Below are positions 23,401 to 38,400 of a stretch of 64,000 nt of DNA, piece after piece. The stretch is from Sipunculus nudus. Its lineage: Eukaryota; Annelida; Sipuncula; Golfingiida; Sipunculidae. The stretch covers positions 99,685,642-99,749,641 of the forward strand of contig CM049306.1 of the NCBI GenBank assembly GCA_026874595.1. Direction: 5' to 3'. Each line of letters opens with the position of its first letter. The stretch's first letter is position 1. A model generated the notes under the pieces. It was not told where the DNA came from. It ran no database searches and saw nothing but the letters and a program-made list of their open reading frames with translations. The translations under genes were made by a program, and so were the position numbers.

Positions 23401-26400
23401 AAAAATGGCCCAAGCTCAGTTGTTGTTGATTTGACTTCATGTTTACATCATCATTATAAGTACAGTGGAAGAACACCTTGTGCCGTGATCATGATTGGAT
23501 CCATGGCTGAAGTTGGAAATATGAAAACAGTATAGGGTAAGTTGATCTAAAGTATATGATAATCCATGACGGGGGATCTGTAAGTCACTGTGGCGTGTGT
23601 GTCAAAAGCACAGCATTAGGCTTGTCCTGGTTGTGTACCATATTCATTAGCCGTGGTCAATAAACATGTTTATATAAAGGAGAGCCTCCAGGCCTGGAAG
23701 CTGATGTCATCAGTGGCTTGTATTATATAAAATCACTAAGAGAGACCAGCAGATTTTGTGTATTTACTTACAGGGACCATGTCTGATTACTTCAGCAATT
23801 TACCAGCTGGATTTTGTAATATATGCTCCATGTAATTATTTCTAGTTATTTTGGTTATCTGTTTATTGTCAAAATAAATGGGAACAATTGGAGGGGGAGG
23901 GAGGTTTGGCTATTAGGGCAGGTAATATATATTAATATATATAGGAGCAGGTTAAGATACAGTTTATCAAACTCCTCCCCCCTTTTATTTTGTTAATAAA
24001 ATAGAAAATTGCTGCTCATAGGTGTATTATATTTCTAAGAAATATTTATAATTCAGTTTTAGGTTTATTAGATTAAACTGTGCCTTGAAACACAAGCCCA
24101 TTCTGTTGTGATGTTCCTACACCAGTTATCATTTACACAGCTATATACATGCTGTAGGCTGACAGACAGGGCTCAACATTAATGCTTAACCACCTGTCAA
24201 AGGCAAGTAAAAGTTAAAAAAATTAGATGGTTTAGGCCTTAATGCTTATGAGAAGAATGATTAAAAAACTAACAATTGAACATGTTTAATGTGGCAAAAC
24301 AATCGTGTGGAAAACACATGTTGTGTTTGTTGCTGTGATCACGGATTGTTGTGGGACAAGTAAAAATGCATGTAAGACAAGTAAAAGCTAGATGTTAATT
24401 GCCCTACTGGGCAAGTATTATCAGAAGTTAATGTTGAGCCCTGACAAACTACACCCACGTTTCACCAAAATGTACATCATGTCACATTTCATTAAATTCA
24501 TTAAACCATTCTTCAGATATCTTGCAGACACACAGAATTGACTGAAAACAATTACACATGTGTCATTTAAGGTTTACTCTGATATTGAAGAGAAAGTAAT
24601 CATAGTTTCTATGTATCATTGCATTTTGGCATATGACTGTCTGGGAGGAAGACTCTTTAATGAGATTGTACCAGTATATCTCTGGTAAGAGTGTGCAAAA
24701 CCTAGGTGTTCCATATATTCAAGTACAGTAGCTGTTTCCAGGTCCTCTAATTACAACAATAATAAATAGGGTAATCATGTATTCCAGTATATAATAATAC
24801 AGTTATGTGTTGTTCATGCTTCATCAAAATTACTATATTTAGGAGGCATATTGACAATCTACATACAACATCACTCTCACGTGAGACATGCTGTTCTTTA
24901 TATGCTGATATCAGTGATCCTGCTATGGACTGTGTATATTTATTTTGAGCACTAAAATAGAATATGAATACAAATAGGAAATATCAAAATAAATGTAAAT
25001 ATACAATTAAGCTGGTTGTTTGGAGTTACAAATGTAGTCTTACAGCACTTAAGTAGAATTGTAAAAAAAAAAGGAAATATTTGCAGAGTTAAGACTTGTT
25101 TGACTGATCACAGAACATGATAAAAGATCCCATATGTCAGAGGTCATATGACTGCCAACCCTCTTCCCCCCCCCTTCTTTATAGTATATCAGATGTTATG
25201 CCCAGTCTATGGCTGGCATGAGCTGATACCTGTTTACAACTGTAGACTTGTTTGACAACTTTTGGAAAATTTTATTTACTTAGTTCCTGCACTGTGCAGT
25301 GAGAATGTGATTTTGTATTTATGGAGCAAATTTAGGCTGAATATTTGTTACATATTGTATGCTTTTGATTTGATATAATCCTCAACAGCTTTACAGCATT
25401 GAGAGCAAACATGAGGTTACCATACTGGGGGGCCTGAATGAGTTCATCGTTAAGTTCTATGGCCCAACAGGAAGTAAGTATTACATGCTCAATCAGCTCT
25501 TAGTATAAAAACCTTTTAATCATCAGCAGCCACCTGCGGTGCTCAGATTTTTAAATATTTATGAGACAGAGTTTTACTGCTTCAGAAAAGAATTGAAAAT
25601 ATAGTATTCTTTATATGAATAGATTAGGGTAATTAATTTATAAAATTAATTGGACCTTTTAGTGATAAAACTATTAAATTACAAAATAATCTTAATTCAA
25701 ATAAAAAAAATTAATGATCATTGTGGAGCTGTGTAATGTGTATTAGTTATATGAAATACGTATGTGTAATATATGATATCATTTTAATTTCAGCCCCTTA
25801 CGAAGGTGGTATGTGGAAAGTCCGAGTGGATTTGCCAGAAAAATACCCTTTCAAATCACCATCCATAGGTATGTCAGTTAGTTTTTCCTCCTGTAAACAA
25901 ACTGTCACTTCATAAATATTGATTGCAAATTTAAACTGCTCAAGCCTGAAGCCTGGCACAAAAATCATCATTACAATAAAATCTCAGTCTCTCTGTGTGC
26001 CTTTGTCACAAACTAAGGTGACTGCTCTGAATTCTGTGATAAGATCAAATATTGAAAATTATACTTTGTGGAAGAGGAGACATTGCTGGTGAAAGGGAGA
26101 ATGGGGTGTAGAAATAGCAGATAACTTGAAATTTATCATTTTCTTATTGAGATTAATCTTATTTAGATAAACATGTTGAGTGCAGAATTCTCCATTTTCA
26201 AAGAATACAAAGAACCCTGTTGCATGCATGGTTATGTCTTTTGATTTTCAAAACTTAATCCTGGTTTATATGGATCCACTGACCCAAAAGGGAGTGATTA
26301 ATTTATTTATTGACCATCCAGCCATCTGTTGACAGAAAAAAGACCTTGTAAATTAGCTTGGAAATTCTGTATTTAAGCACATTATTGCAAACCCTAACCT

Positions 26401-29400
26401 GAATTTAGGTGTGATCTTGTGTCTTAAATGTACCCCCCCCCCCAAATGTATGTGATATGGACTTTTATGAGGATTTCTTCATGTCCGGTGTCCTCATATG
26501 TATTTATATATGATGCTGTCCTTGGAATATTTTCATGTTGTGTCCCTGTGGCCGTAAAGAACCCTGAGAGGTTTAATTCTCTCAGTTCCTAGAAAATGCT
26601 CATGGGGGCTGCCATTTTGCATATACACTAATTCCAGGATGTCATGGGTCACATATCAAAATTATGGTATATGCTAGTAGAACTGGAAATGGACTTCCTT
26701 GTTGGGTTGAAATGGATAGATCCGGGAGTTTTGACTCGAGCACTTGACAGCTGTTACCGGACTTTGACTGCACATGTGTACTCATTACCATGACAACACA
26801 GGTGTAGATTCCAGAAACTAAAAATATGAACAGATTTGTTTCTATGATGTGTATATTAATTGTGTGCATATTGAGGTATTACCCTCTTGAAGTAAAAGTA
26901 ACAGGTGATCAGTGCTATCATTGCTGTGTATGTTCATTTTGTTTTGATTGACTGAGATAGTGATTTTAAAGCCAGATTAATCATTATGCCTTAGTAAATA
27001 TAACAGAAATATGTCTTTATATATTAAGGCCGATACTCTATAGGCCTATACAAGTACACAAGTAATACTTTTGAAATTGAATTGTGGGTTGAATTACTTT
27101 GACTTCATACTCATTTCAGCATTACCTCATTGCATATATGAAGTATTGACTTTGCAAAGTCTCATTATCAGTGATGCATAAATTTGAATGTGTGTGGATA
27201 TAAAACTGTTCTAGATATTTGATGGCATGCATAGAGAATGTATTGTTTTATACTGCAGTCAGATTGTGAGGGATAACAGTAAAACATGTATACAGTTATA
27301 GTGTAATATAAACATCTCTGCAGTTTGCCAGTATAAGGAAATACTCGTGAACAGTTTCCTGGCATGTATTATTAAAACTGATCATGCTAGTTTGTCATCA
27401 GTATCACAAAAACTATTTGTCTGGATAAAAACATGCCACTGATATTGGACAACATGTGCATGATTTGCACTGTGTGACTGCAGTTATAACCATTCCAGTC
27501 CTTACGAATTTAGGGCAAACACTTTAAACTACCCACACCTGACTCTTATCAAAGCTGGTAGCAGTCTTCACCAGCAGTTTTAAGATACGATGATCAGGGA
27601 ATTATGTATTATACCGACCTTTCAGTGGGCCGTTGTTATTGATTTTGTTGCATGTTTGGCTAACTGAGCAGGACTGTATCACAGGGGGAGGCTTGATATC
27701 AATCAGTGTAACACATTCAGCCACGGAGTGAAGGAGTGACATGGTGAAGTTTATGTCACTTTGACTTGAGTAGCCTGTACACTAGGAACTGTATTGTTTT
27801 GAATGTCGTCCCACTTTGATGATGTCATTATCATGTGGATGATGTAGGATAGTGCTATTTAGGAAGTGATATACGATAGGTCTATTTAGGAAGTCACATG
27901 GAAGAATTACAAACACGTATTCAAGCTCTATTTGACAGTTTGTAATTTGACGTAACAGGTGCTCTAATGACTCACCCTGTTGTCAGCTTGCAACTAGCTG
28001 ACTGGTATGATTTAATTTCTGTAACCAAGGTAATTAATTTCCTTAATATTGTCTTGGCAAATAAAGCAAGACATCTGATACATTCCCAGTAGAATCTAAA
28101 TGCCCCTAATGAGGTGTTAGTGAACTTAAAATTAGATACATCTAAAAACTTGAGGATGGCCTTTATTGAAATTTATTATTAATGAGAGTCATTATCAACA
28201 CTGAATGCTTAGTAGGGTTTTCCTACTTGTTTGGTGACTAGTCATTCACATTGTGAGGGGGTAATTTGTTTTCAGTGTATGGTGCCATATATCTGATGAC
28301 CTTGCACAACCACTGAACCACACTTATGAATATAAATGAATCTAGGGCTGTTCGTTCATTGTAAAATTAGTTTTTATTCAATTTCAGAGTGAAGTCATGA
28401 ATAGATAATATAAGGGTGACCATTTTGGTGTTATGGCAGGTTATTTACAGCCAACCTGTAGCATCATATCTTATCACATTCTTAATCCTACATTTCTAAG
28501 TACAGAGTTGTTTCTCCATATAAGCTGAAATAAAGGGGTTATTTTGAACAAATAATCCATAAATAAAATATGGCACTCATTATTGGCAATGGCAAAGTTT
28601 GAATCATGATTCCAGTCAAATAGAAAGCTGTCCTGCAGTTTCCATCTGTTCTGTTTGAATGATATCACTGTGTACAGCTAGTTATCTAAATAATGGGCTA
28701 AATTAATTAAATACACAAAAGAATACATATCAGGGATCGTAATACTTTGTAATGTTCACCTTTCCAACGAAAAGATCATTAAAATAGGTTTGCTTTTTTG
28801 CAGAAACATTGACCTTTTTGCTAAAGATGCATCCTACCATCATATCGAACATTCAGTCACACCTCGCTCAGTGTAAACCTGACTCTACCATCTAACATGA
28901 CATCCCACATGCACACTTGCATGCAAAAGAACGGGATGTTTTCAAACACGATTGTGCAGTGAAGAAAAAACCCAGGAAAATTAGGAGATGAGGACCTAAA
29001 TGCCAGAAAAGTATAAGAAATTATAGACAGTTTTTAGCTCAGCTGACTATAAGTCATCTGAGCTATAGTCGTGGTCCTTTTGTCTGTTTTCTGTCTGTCC
29101 GGCCATCCGGCCGTTAACAGGGCATGTTTTGAAACCGTTGGACAGTTGAATCCAAAATTTTGCAAACAGTTAGATGTCCCCAAAATCTCCAACCATACCG
29201 AAAATTGGGTCACTAGGACTTTGTTCCTTTGAAATATTAAGGAAAAACCTCCGTTTTCCATAAAAAGCCATTGAATACACTTCAAGGCTGCATAATATCA
29301 AAACCACTGGTCTGTTTTTGATCATATTTAGTATTCACATTCTTTCATACATTTTCTATTAACATACCAAAAATTAGGTCAGTATTGAGTATGTTTTGAA

Positions 29401-32400
29401 GTTATGGGCCCAAATATAATGCAATTTTAAAAAAATCAGGAAATATATTTACTCACTTAACATGAGAATTGCTGAAGCTGGAGACTTCTTTTCTGGGATA
29501 TAACTTTATTAAATCAAGATTCAATTGCTAACCCAAAATTAGATTTGAATTTTGCCAATCTTTTAAGTTATTAGCATCTATAAAAAATTAATACCTTAAA
29601 TTTTGTCCAACTTTGGCTACAGCACATTTTTTCCCTGTAAGCACTGTTGATTTAATATTCAGAGCATATATACATAAGGATTTAATCTTTGAAATTTCTG
29701 AAATTTCAAAGGAATTGATTGGAAAGAGAAGCTTTTATTCAAGTTTTCATACACCATGTCAAGTGTTGTTTACATCGGGCCCACCTAGTAGTACAGCCTT
29801 CACTTGTATTATGTAACCCTCTCCAGGCAGCTTGCCTTGGCTCAGCTTGGCCACTACCAGCAGGCTTCCCTTCTGCCCTGCACCCACCCCCCCCCCCCCA
29901 GCTGGTGCATAAACTAGTTGAATGTTATAATTTTCTGTATTTGATTCATTCTTATTCTAGGCTATGCTACATTTTAGATTTTGTATTGTTCCACCAGGGT
30001 TACAATGATTAAAGTGCACATTTAATTGTGTCCACAAAGTGGTTTATTGCTATATGAAAGTATGGATGTTTATCAGATAAGTAATTCTTTACTTCAGAAG
30101 AGTAAATCTTCACCAGGTGTGAAATTGACTATTAATTCCAGTAAATAATTATAGCTGAGATAGTAATTAGCACAATGATGTTGTTTGTCCCTCATTCAAC
30201 TTACAGTGTGTGTACTTTATTTGAAAAGTTGGTTTTATTTTATCAGATTTGCTGAATCTTTTATTTTGGTGAATAAAATGAAGCTTGTACTGAAAACTCC
30301 AATGTACAAAACTTTTTAATAGTGATTCAAGGAATAATCTTGAAGATGCATGGTTGTGGCATTATTTTCTTTTAAATTCAGTTTAAACATTTGTGATTAA
30401 AAAATTATAAAATATATGTGTATGCATAATATGACCCGATATGAGCTACACTCTGGGTAAATTATGATTGCAACTTAGAATTCTGATATTTTAACTTATA
30501 TTTTCAGATTTTTTTTATTTTCATATTTTTTTATTACAAATTTATAAAACTTGTAAATAAATAAAAATGAATCTGATAAAAAACTATTAATGGAAAAAGT
30601 ATATATGCTAAAAAATAGGCTTAAATATAAACTTAAATGCATTATTCTCTTGAAAGGGAAATAAAGGTATTAGTCCATTCTGTCCACTTGCTTGTCCATC
30701 TGTAAATTTTTCATATGCATCACAGTATCTCAAAACTTTCACTGATTTTCTTCATGACAGTCTTGTCAGAGTATTAGTTTGCTATCATATATTTAGAACT
30801 TTACTATAACCAAGTAGGAGAGCCATTTCCCCTTAGCTTCATATATGCTTATATATATGAAAAACATTACAATAGAATATTTTGCATATTTTGCATTTGC
30901 AAAAATTTCAAACTTCAGCTGAGTGCCGTGACCCATGGGTCCCTTGTTTTGATAGGCAAGTATAATATATATAGGAAGTTGGTTGAAAACATTTTGTTTT
31001 TGTGTCACGTTTGTTACTACTTATCAGCTACTTATGTGAAAAACATCTAGGTATTTACTTTTTCAATGGATGAGTACAAAATGAAAAATGCCTTTCTGTG
31101 CACGTGTTTGCCTGTCTGAGACAAGCAGAAAGGCTTTATTTCGTCCACTGCATATAATTACACAAACCAAAGGTAAATCCCATCTTTTATTTATTTATTT
31201 ATTTATTATAATATTGTGAAGGGTGGCCTGTACCAGAATAAGAATTCTGTTATAAGCAGGGCCCTCTTCCAAGATATACAAAATATTATAAACAATGGAA
31301 CATGATAATAAAAATACATAAAAGTACATGTACAATGCGAAATATAAAAGACATAATGAGACTGTAAAATCATTACAAAGGAATGATAATATCATAAAAT
31401 TAATAAAAGGGACGGTACTAACAGCGGTAAGAGCAAAGATTACATCTAGAACAATTTCGTGCTGTGATAAGATTATGACATCATTGTAAAATCGGAGAAG
31501 TACGAACGTGATAATTTTTTAAAATGCTGCAAATTAGAAGCAAACTTAATGTGTCGAGGAAGGGAGTTCCATAGAGTACTGCCTGCATAAAAAGAGGTAG
31601 CCTTGAAGGCTTCAATACGCGGTTTCGGAAGGATACAGTTTTTGTTTTCGGTTAACCGCGTTGAATAATTATGAATGCCCTTCGCCATATGAAAATTCTT
31701 ACATAAATATGAAGGGGCTAAATCATTTATGCATTTATAGGTTAAAATAGATAGGAGGTACAAATATCGCTGTTCAATTGTCATTAAGCCTATTTCTTTC
31801 ACTAAGTCTAAACTTCTTTGAGTTGGGTCGTAATTTTTTGTTATTATCCTAGCCGCACGACACTGCATTCATTGGATTGCGGCACGGAATGTGCTGGGAC
31901 AGCTGCCCCATACTGTTAGGCTATAATCTATTGAGGGTTGAACAAAGGCGTGATATATAGTGACTAAAAACTTCTGTGGTAGGAATTTGCTGAGCCGATG
32001 TAAAAGTCCAATTTTGCAACATAGCTTTTTAAAAACGGTAGAAGTGTGAGATTTCCATGTGAGATGGGCGTCAATGATCAAGCCAAGGTGAGAAAATTCA
32101 TCGACATTCGGGACAATATCTTTATCGATAATTATTTGTAATGAATTTGATTGTTTGCGTTGCTTGGAGCTCACAAGCATAGTAGCTGATTTTGTGGCGT
32201 TTGCAATTAGTTTGTTTTTATTAAGCCATTTAGTAACTTGGTCTACAGCAGCCTGTAACTTATGTTGTGCTGATTCGCGATCGATGCGTCTGCGTATAGC
32301 GTGATGTCGTCAGCATAAATCGAGCATTTTGCGTCTGTAACATTATCGGGCAAGTCATTAAGATATAGTAGGAAAAGAATGGGTCCAAGTACAGTGCCTT

Positions 32401-35400
32401 GTGGTACACCTGTATCGATGGTTTTCACCTCAGAATTATAGTTATTGAAGCAGACAAACTGCTTTCAGTCGTATAAATAATTATAAAACCAGGTGTGCGA
32501 GTTTCCATTTACGCCATACTGTTTTAATTTACCCAATAATATATCGTGATTTAGGGAATCAAAACCTTTTTTAAGGTCGAGAAAGCATATGGAGTTTACA
32601 CGTCCGCAGTTCATAACTGTCAGCCAATTATCAACTATTCTATGTAATGCAGTTTGGGTAGAGTTGTTTGCAAGAAAGGCAGTTTGTTCAGGAGATATCA
32701 AGCGTTTGTGGTTTAAGTAATTAAGGAGATGACGTTTAATGTGCTTCTCTAAGATTTTAATCACATGGCTGGTGATTGAAATTGGCCGGTAATTGTTAGT
32801 ATCAGAAAGTTTCCCTTTACCCTTATAAATGGGTACCACCCTTGCACACTTCCAGTCAGGAGGAACTATTCCTGTACTGAGTGATAAGTTAAGAATATGT
32901 GTCAGCGATGGTGCTAAGATGACTGCGGCCTCTCCAAGTAAGAACCCCGGCATATTAAGGACATCAATTCCATGTTTATTCTTAAATGCGACTAGAAGTT
33001 CCACGACATCCTGTTAGCTCATTAGAGGGATTGAAAACCGAGAATCAGTAAAATCAGGTTGGTCCTGCACAACATCTTTGGTAAATGCTTTATTAAAGTT
33101 TTTCCAACTGAGGCAAAGAAGTCATTCAGGTCATCCGCAGTTAGATCTGGAGTATCTTGACCCCGGCTAACTGGATTGATCACGTGTTTTAAAGACTGCC
33201 AAATCTCCTTGGGAGATTTTGATGACTGTGCCTTGTGTCTATAATAGGAACGTTTCAGTTGACGGATCATGCAAGTGACCCGATTACGTAACCGCCTGAA
33301 CTGTGCCCACAGCTGTGGATCATTATTTGACACAGCAGATTTACGAATGCGTTCTCGGTTATATATTAGACGCTGGATATCAGGTGACATCCAGGGATTG
33401 TGTCTATTATTTCTAACTCTAAACATTCTAAAAGGTGCGTGTTTATTTCATATGGTCAGAAATTCATCACTCAATAGATTCCAGGCTGAGATGACATCAT
33501 TTACATCGGGAAGACAGTGAAATGTTAATGATGACTGAATGGACCGCTTGAAGGCAAGGGGATCAAATTTCTTAAGGGACCTAACTCTCACAAATTTGGT
33601 TCCTTTTTGGCAACTGCCTCCTGAGAGCCGGGTAAAAATAATATAATGATCGCTAAGTGACCACGGAATAACGCCGGATGATGAGTGAATACCGGGTGTA
33701 TTTGTAAAAATCAAATCTATCGTCCTGGATGAGGTTGCGGTGACTCGAGTTGGGGAGGTTATAAGTTGATGAAGGTTGTATGATGTGGCCATATTCACCA
33801 AATCAACATTTATAGACACTTTGGGGTTATTAAAATCAATATTAAAATCGCCTATGATCACTGTATGAACATGTTTAGCCATAGCAAGGCTAATGTTATC
33901 AAAGAGAAGTTGTAAATAACTTTTGTCAGAGTGAGGCGGTCTATATATACACCCGATATGGTTTCCACCATTATTTCCAGCTCACTGCCTGACTTGGCTG
34001 TCGTTTACAACAAAATCTGTCTCGTACATCATGGCAGGTTTTGTCAGAAAGAATTCAAACATAAGTAACATTTGTTCTGATTTATTTACGGTGACTTTAT
34101 ACTTTGAGGCCATGACGCATTGTCAGAAATAATGAAAAGATTTACAAGTATCTTCATCAAGATTTCTAGTTTAATTTTGATATCACAGCTTTTGCCACTC
34201 CGACATGCTCCTGACTTCCTTATGTCAGAGGGGTAAAACTGTGTGTTTTATGATATAAATAGTTGTCATTAATCCTGTCATATTTTTCTGTTTGAAATAA
34301 TCTGTCGTGTTATGTTGTTATTGTAAAAATAACTCAAGATTCGGAGCTTTATAAAAGCTTTTGAGTACTCCACTCAGCATTTTCTTCCAGTTTTTAATCC
34401 ACTGCCTACCAGGGGCAACATGCCAGTTACATAATGACATATCCAACCTGTTATGTACACAGTACAATAGATGTATTATAGTTAATAATGAAGGTTTTAG
34501 TATGGTACATAATGTTGAGCTCCACTTAAATCCATCAGCAGGCTGCTGGATGATATGCATATATAATCCACAGCAGTAACATAAAAAAGTGCCATGGTTC
34601 AGTCTTACAACATATCCACCTGGTGCATAGATGTATATATGTCAAGGCCCAGATTGCGATCTGGACGGATCTTAGATCTGTCCAGCCTATATTGCAATCG
34701 CAGTTTAGTCCGGCCCAGATTGCAATCTTGTCTTTCTTGCTTCAGGATCGCAATCTGGACTGGACAGATCTAAGATCAGTCCAATCAAGAAACTTGACCA
34801 GCCCATATTGCGATCCATGCGATCCAAGTGTTTCAGCTTGTTAATTTATAGTTATTTTAAAATTTAAGAAAAAAATAAAATGTTAAAATTTTTAAATTTT
34901 ACTCAGACAAGTACTGATTAAATATGTCAATATTTGTCACCAATAATATTAAGACTCGTGGCTGTATCAGCTGTCACAAGACTGTAAATAATCAAAATCT
35001 GTATTTCTGGTTCCTCAATTTATGTTAATAAAATTAAACTTGCCCATCTCTAGTTTTCTACTTGTACAATTTATAGGGTGTTCTTATGCTTGAGTTATTT
35101 TTTATTCTTATAATGGTTTCATAGCTGAAATTGCTTTTAATTTTTTTTACATTTTTTTTTAAATAAAAATATTTAAATATGATAAAAAATCAAATCTTAG
35201 ACAAGTTCTTGTTATGATTTCTGTAATGTTGATAATTGTATCCGCCAAAACAGAGTTTTGCGGATACTATGTTTTCAGCTGCACGCCGCCGCCGCCGCCG
35301 CCGCCGCCGCCCCCGCAGCGTAGGTTTCCGGAGAACTCCTCTGTAACCACTGGGCGGAATTTTACGAAACCCGGGATTATGTTCGGGTCACATGTGAACT

Positions 35401-38400
35401 GCTGCGCCCCGATTTTGTTTTGACCTCTGACCTTTCCTCTGCGCTCTGCGTCCGTTTGTGCATCTGTTTCCACACATAAACCCACATATCTCGGGAACCG
35501 TTTGACGGATCAGGAAAATTTTTTCGCACAAATGTAGCCCTTGGAGAGCTTTATAACATACACAAAAAATGGTGGCGCCACCTGCAACCATGTTTGCACA
35601 GTGTCCATCTGTTCGTCTGCCTTGGGTTAAAATCACTCATATCTCTGCAGTGACTTGACTAATTCACCTGAAATTTGGCATGCGTATACATCCTGGATGG
35701 CTTTTCTGATTTTGTGACAGGTGGCGCCACCTACATTCACGTTTACGCTGCAGACATCCAAGCTCATATCTCGGGAACCGTTTGACCGATCAGGAAAATT
35801 TTTTCCTCAAATGTAGCCCTTAGAGAGCTTTATAACATACACAAAAAATGGTGGCGCCACCTGCAACCATGTTTGCACAGTGTCCATATGTTCATCTGCC
35901 TTGGGTTAAAATCACTCATATCTCTGCAGTGACTTGACCAATTCACCTGAAATTTGGCATGCGTATACATCCTGGATAGCTTTTCTGATTTTGTGACAGG
36001 TGGCGCCACCTACATTCACGTTTACGCTGCAGACATCCAAGCTCATATCTCGGGAACCGTTTGACTGATCAGGAAAATTTTTTCGCACAAATGTAGCCCT
36101 TAGAGAGCTTTATAACATACACAAAAAATGGCGGCGCCACCTGCAACCATGTTTGCACAGTGTCCATCTGTTTGTCTGCCTTGGGTTAAAATCACTCATA
36201 TCTCTGCAGTGACTTGACTAATTCACCTGAAATTTGGCATGCGTTTACATTCTGGATAGCTTTTCTGATTTTATGACAGGTGGCGCCACCTACATTCACA
36301 TTTACGCTGCAGACATCCAAGCTCATATCTCGGGAACCGTTTGACTGATCAGGAAAATTTTTTTGCACAAATGTAGCCCTTGGAGAGCTTTATAACATAC
36401 GCAAAACTTGTGGCGCCACCTGCAGCCATTTTTGCACAGCTCCTGTCTGTTTGTCTGCCATGGTATAAAATCACTCATATCTCGGCAGTGGTTTGACATA
36501 TCTGGCTAAAAGTTTGCAGGTTTATACATCCCCGACAGCTCTCTTGATTTTATGACAGGTGGAGCCACCTGCATTCTAGTTTATGCAGCAGACATCCAAG
36601 CTCATATCTTGGGAACCGTTTGACCGATTCGGCAAAAGTTTTGCATGTGTATAGTTCTCACATAGCTCTTTATCATACGCAAAACTGGTGCCGTCACCTG
36701 CAACCATTTTTGCTCAGCGTCCATCTGATTGTCTGCCACGGGCTAAAATCACTCATATACATGTAGTGGTTTGACTTATCTGCCTTAAATTTTGCATATG
36801 TATATAACTGGGATGGCTTTCAGGATTTTGTGGTAGGGGGGCAACCTTCATACACAATTTGGCTGCAGACATCCATGCTAATATGCAAATACTCTATTTC
36901 CCCTTGCCACTTTATCCATGCCTCACTTCACCCGTTCCACTCTGATTTAGGCGGATACACGTAGTTGCTTGTCGACTACCCGTTTTCTAGTTGTCATAAG
37001 ACTTTTGCTATGTCTAGTGCTAAGATTGATGTGAAAGTAGTCCAAAGTGAATATAATAGTTTTATGTTTAAATATAAATTAAAGCCATAAAACCAGGTAC
37101 TTATGATCATTATGATCATACTTCTGGATTCTCAAGAACTTTGTTTTGCTGAAACTGAATAAATACCAGACATGATAAGAATACTTTGCAAATATATTTG
37201 AATGCGAATATGAATATATGTACTCCATAATTTCATGCATAAAAATTGGAATACAGGTATAAATGAAAGTATTTGAATACAAATGCAAATACTTTCAAAA
37301 TGTAATCATGAATGTATTCATGAATATATTCTATAATATTATTTTAATAATCATTTATTTTAATTATATTATTAAAAGATCTTTTCATATGATGCTGTTA
37401 TTATTTTTAATTTAAATTATATTTGACACAATATTTGTTATTAATTTAAAATAAATAGTTATATTATTTAAGTTTTATTCTTGGGTAGGAATAACCAGTA
37501 ATTATTAAATAAAAGTTCTCATTTGTAAAAATCAGAATTACCATGACTGATAATGGACAGTTTTTTTTTTCAAATAATTCTACTGCAATGTAGATAAAGT
37601 TATATGGCCAAGTCCAAACCTATGTGAAAACAGCACACCATTTCCAGCTGTATATAAAATAAATGACATCAATCCTCTTCCCTGTCTCCAAGGATATTAT
37701 CATAATCTTACATAACTTGGGATAAACACCATCAGCTCATAATGCAGCTTATATTACCACACAAAACCTGCACTTGCCTACCTCCTCTTCCAAATCATAT
37801 TTTGTGAGCATATAAAACCCATGGGTTCCTTGTTACCTTTTTTCAACAACCATGCAATACTAAATGAGTTGGTGAAACATCCCATGTTTCACTCCTGAGA
37901 TATAAAGGAGTGAAAATTGCCTTTCTGTATTATAATTGTATTTATTATGGGAAAATGGTACAATGCAATACCAAATGATTTGGTAAAACAACCAATGTTC
38001 CACTCCTGTGATCGTAAAAGCATGGATTGCAATATGGGCTGGTCAAGTTTAGGATCGCAGTCTAGGCTGGACTGATCTTAGATCTGTCCAGACCAGATTG
38101 CAATCCTGAAGCAAGAAAGACAGGATCGCAGTCTGGGCCAGACTAAACTGCGATCGCTATCTAGGCTGGACGGATCTAAGATCTGGCCAGCCTGGATTAC
38201 GATTGCAGTTTGGGCCGGCCTGAACTGCGATCGCAATTTGGGCTGGACAGATCTAAGATCCGGCCAGATCGCGATCTGGGCCTTGACATATACATTAGGA
38301 TCTAATGGGAAGGAGAGTTATCACTGTTTGCACAGTATGTACCAGTATCCTGGGTATAATGAGTATTTGTTCAATTTAAAGCCTGCTTTGTTCATTTCGT

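Larger units (their letters stand above)
34636..38292. mobile_element. Element G1 with long inverted ends
   Basis: The left arm (34636-34826) and right arm (about 38019-38292) are inverted copies. The outer ends are TATATGTCAAGGCCCAGAT and its complement, and both arms carry GGATCTTAGATCTG-type motifs and the inner 'CCATATTGCAATCCATGC'-type end. The right arm is longer, with extra subrepeats. The 3.2-kb interior holds B3 and AT-rich DNA with no transposase. It could be a foldback-type element, or two opposed short elements. Confidence 0.65.
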
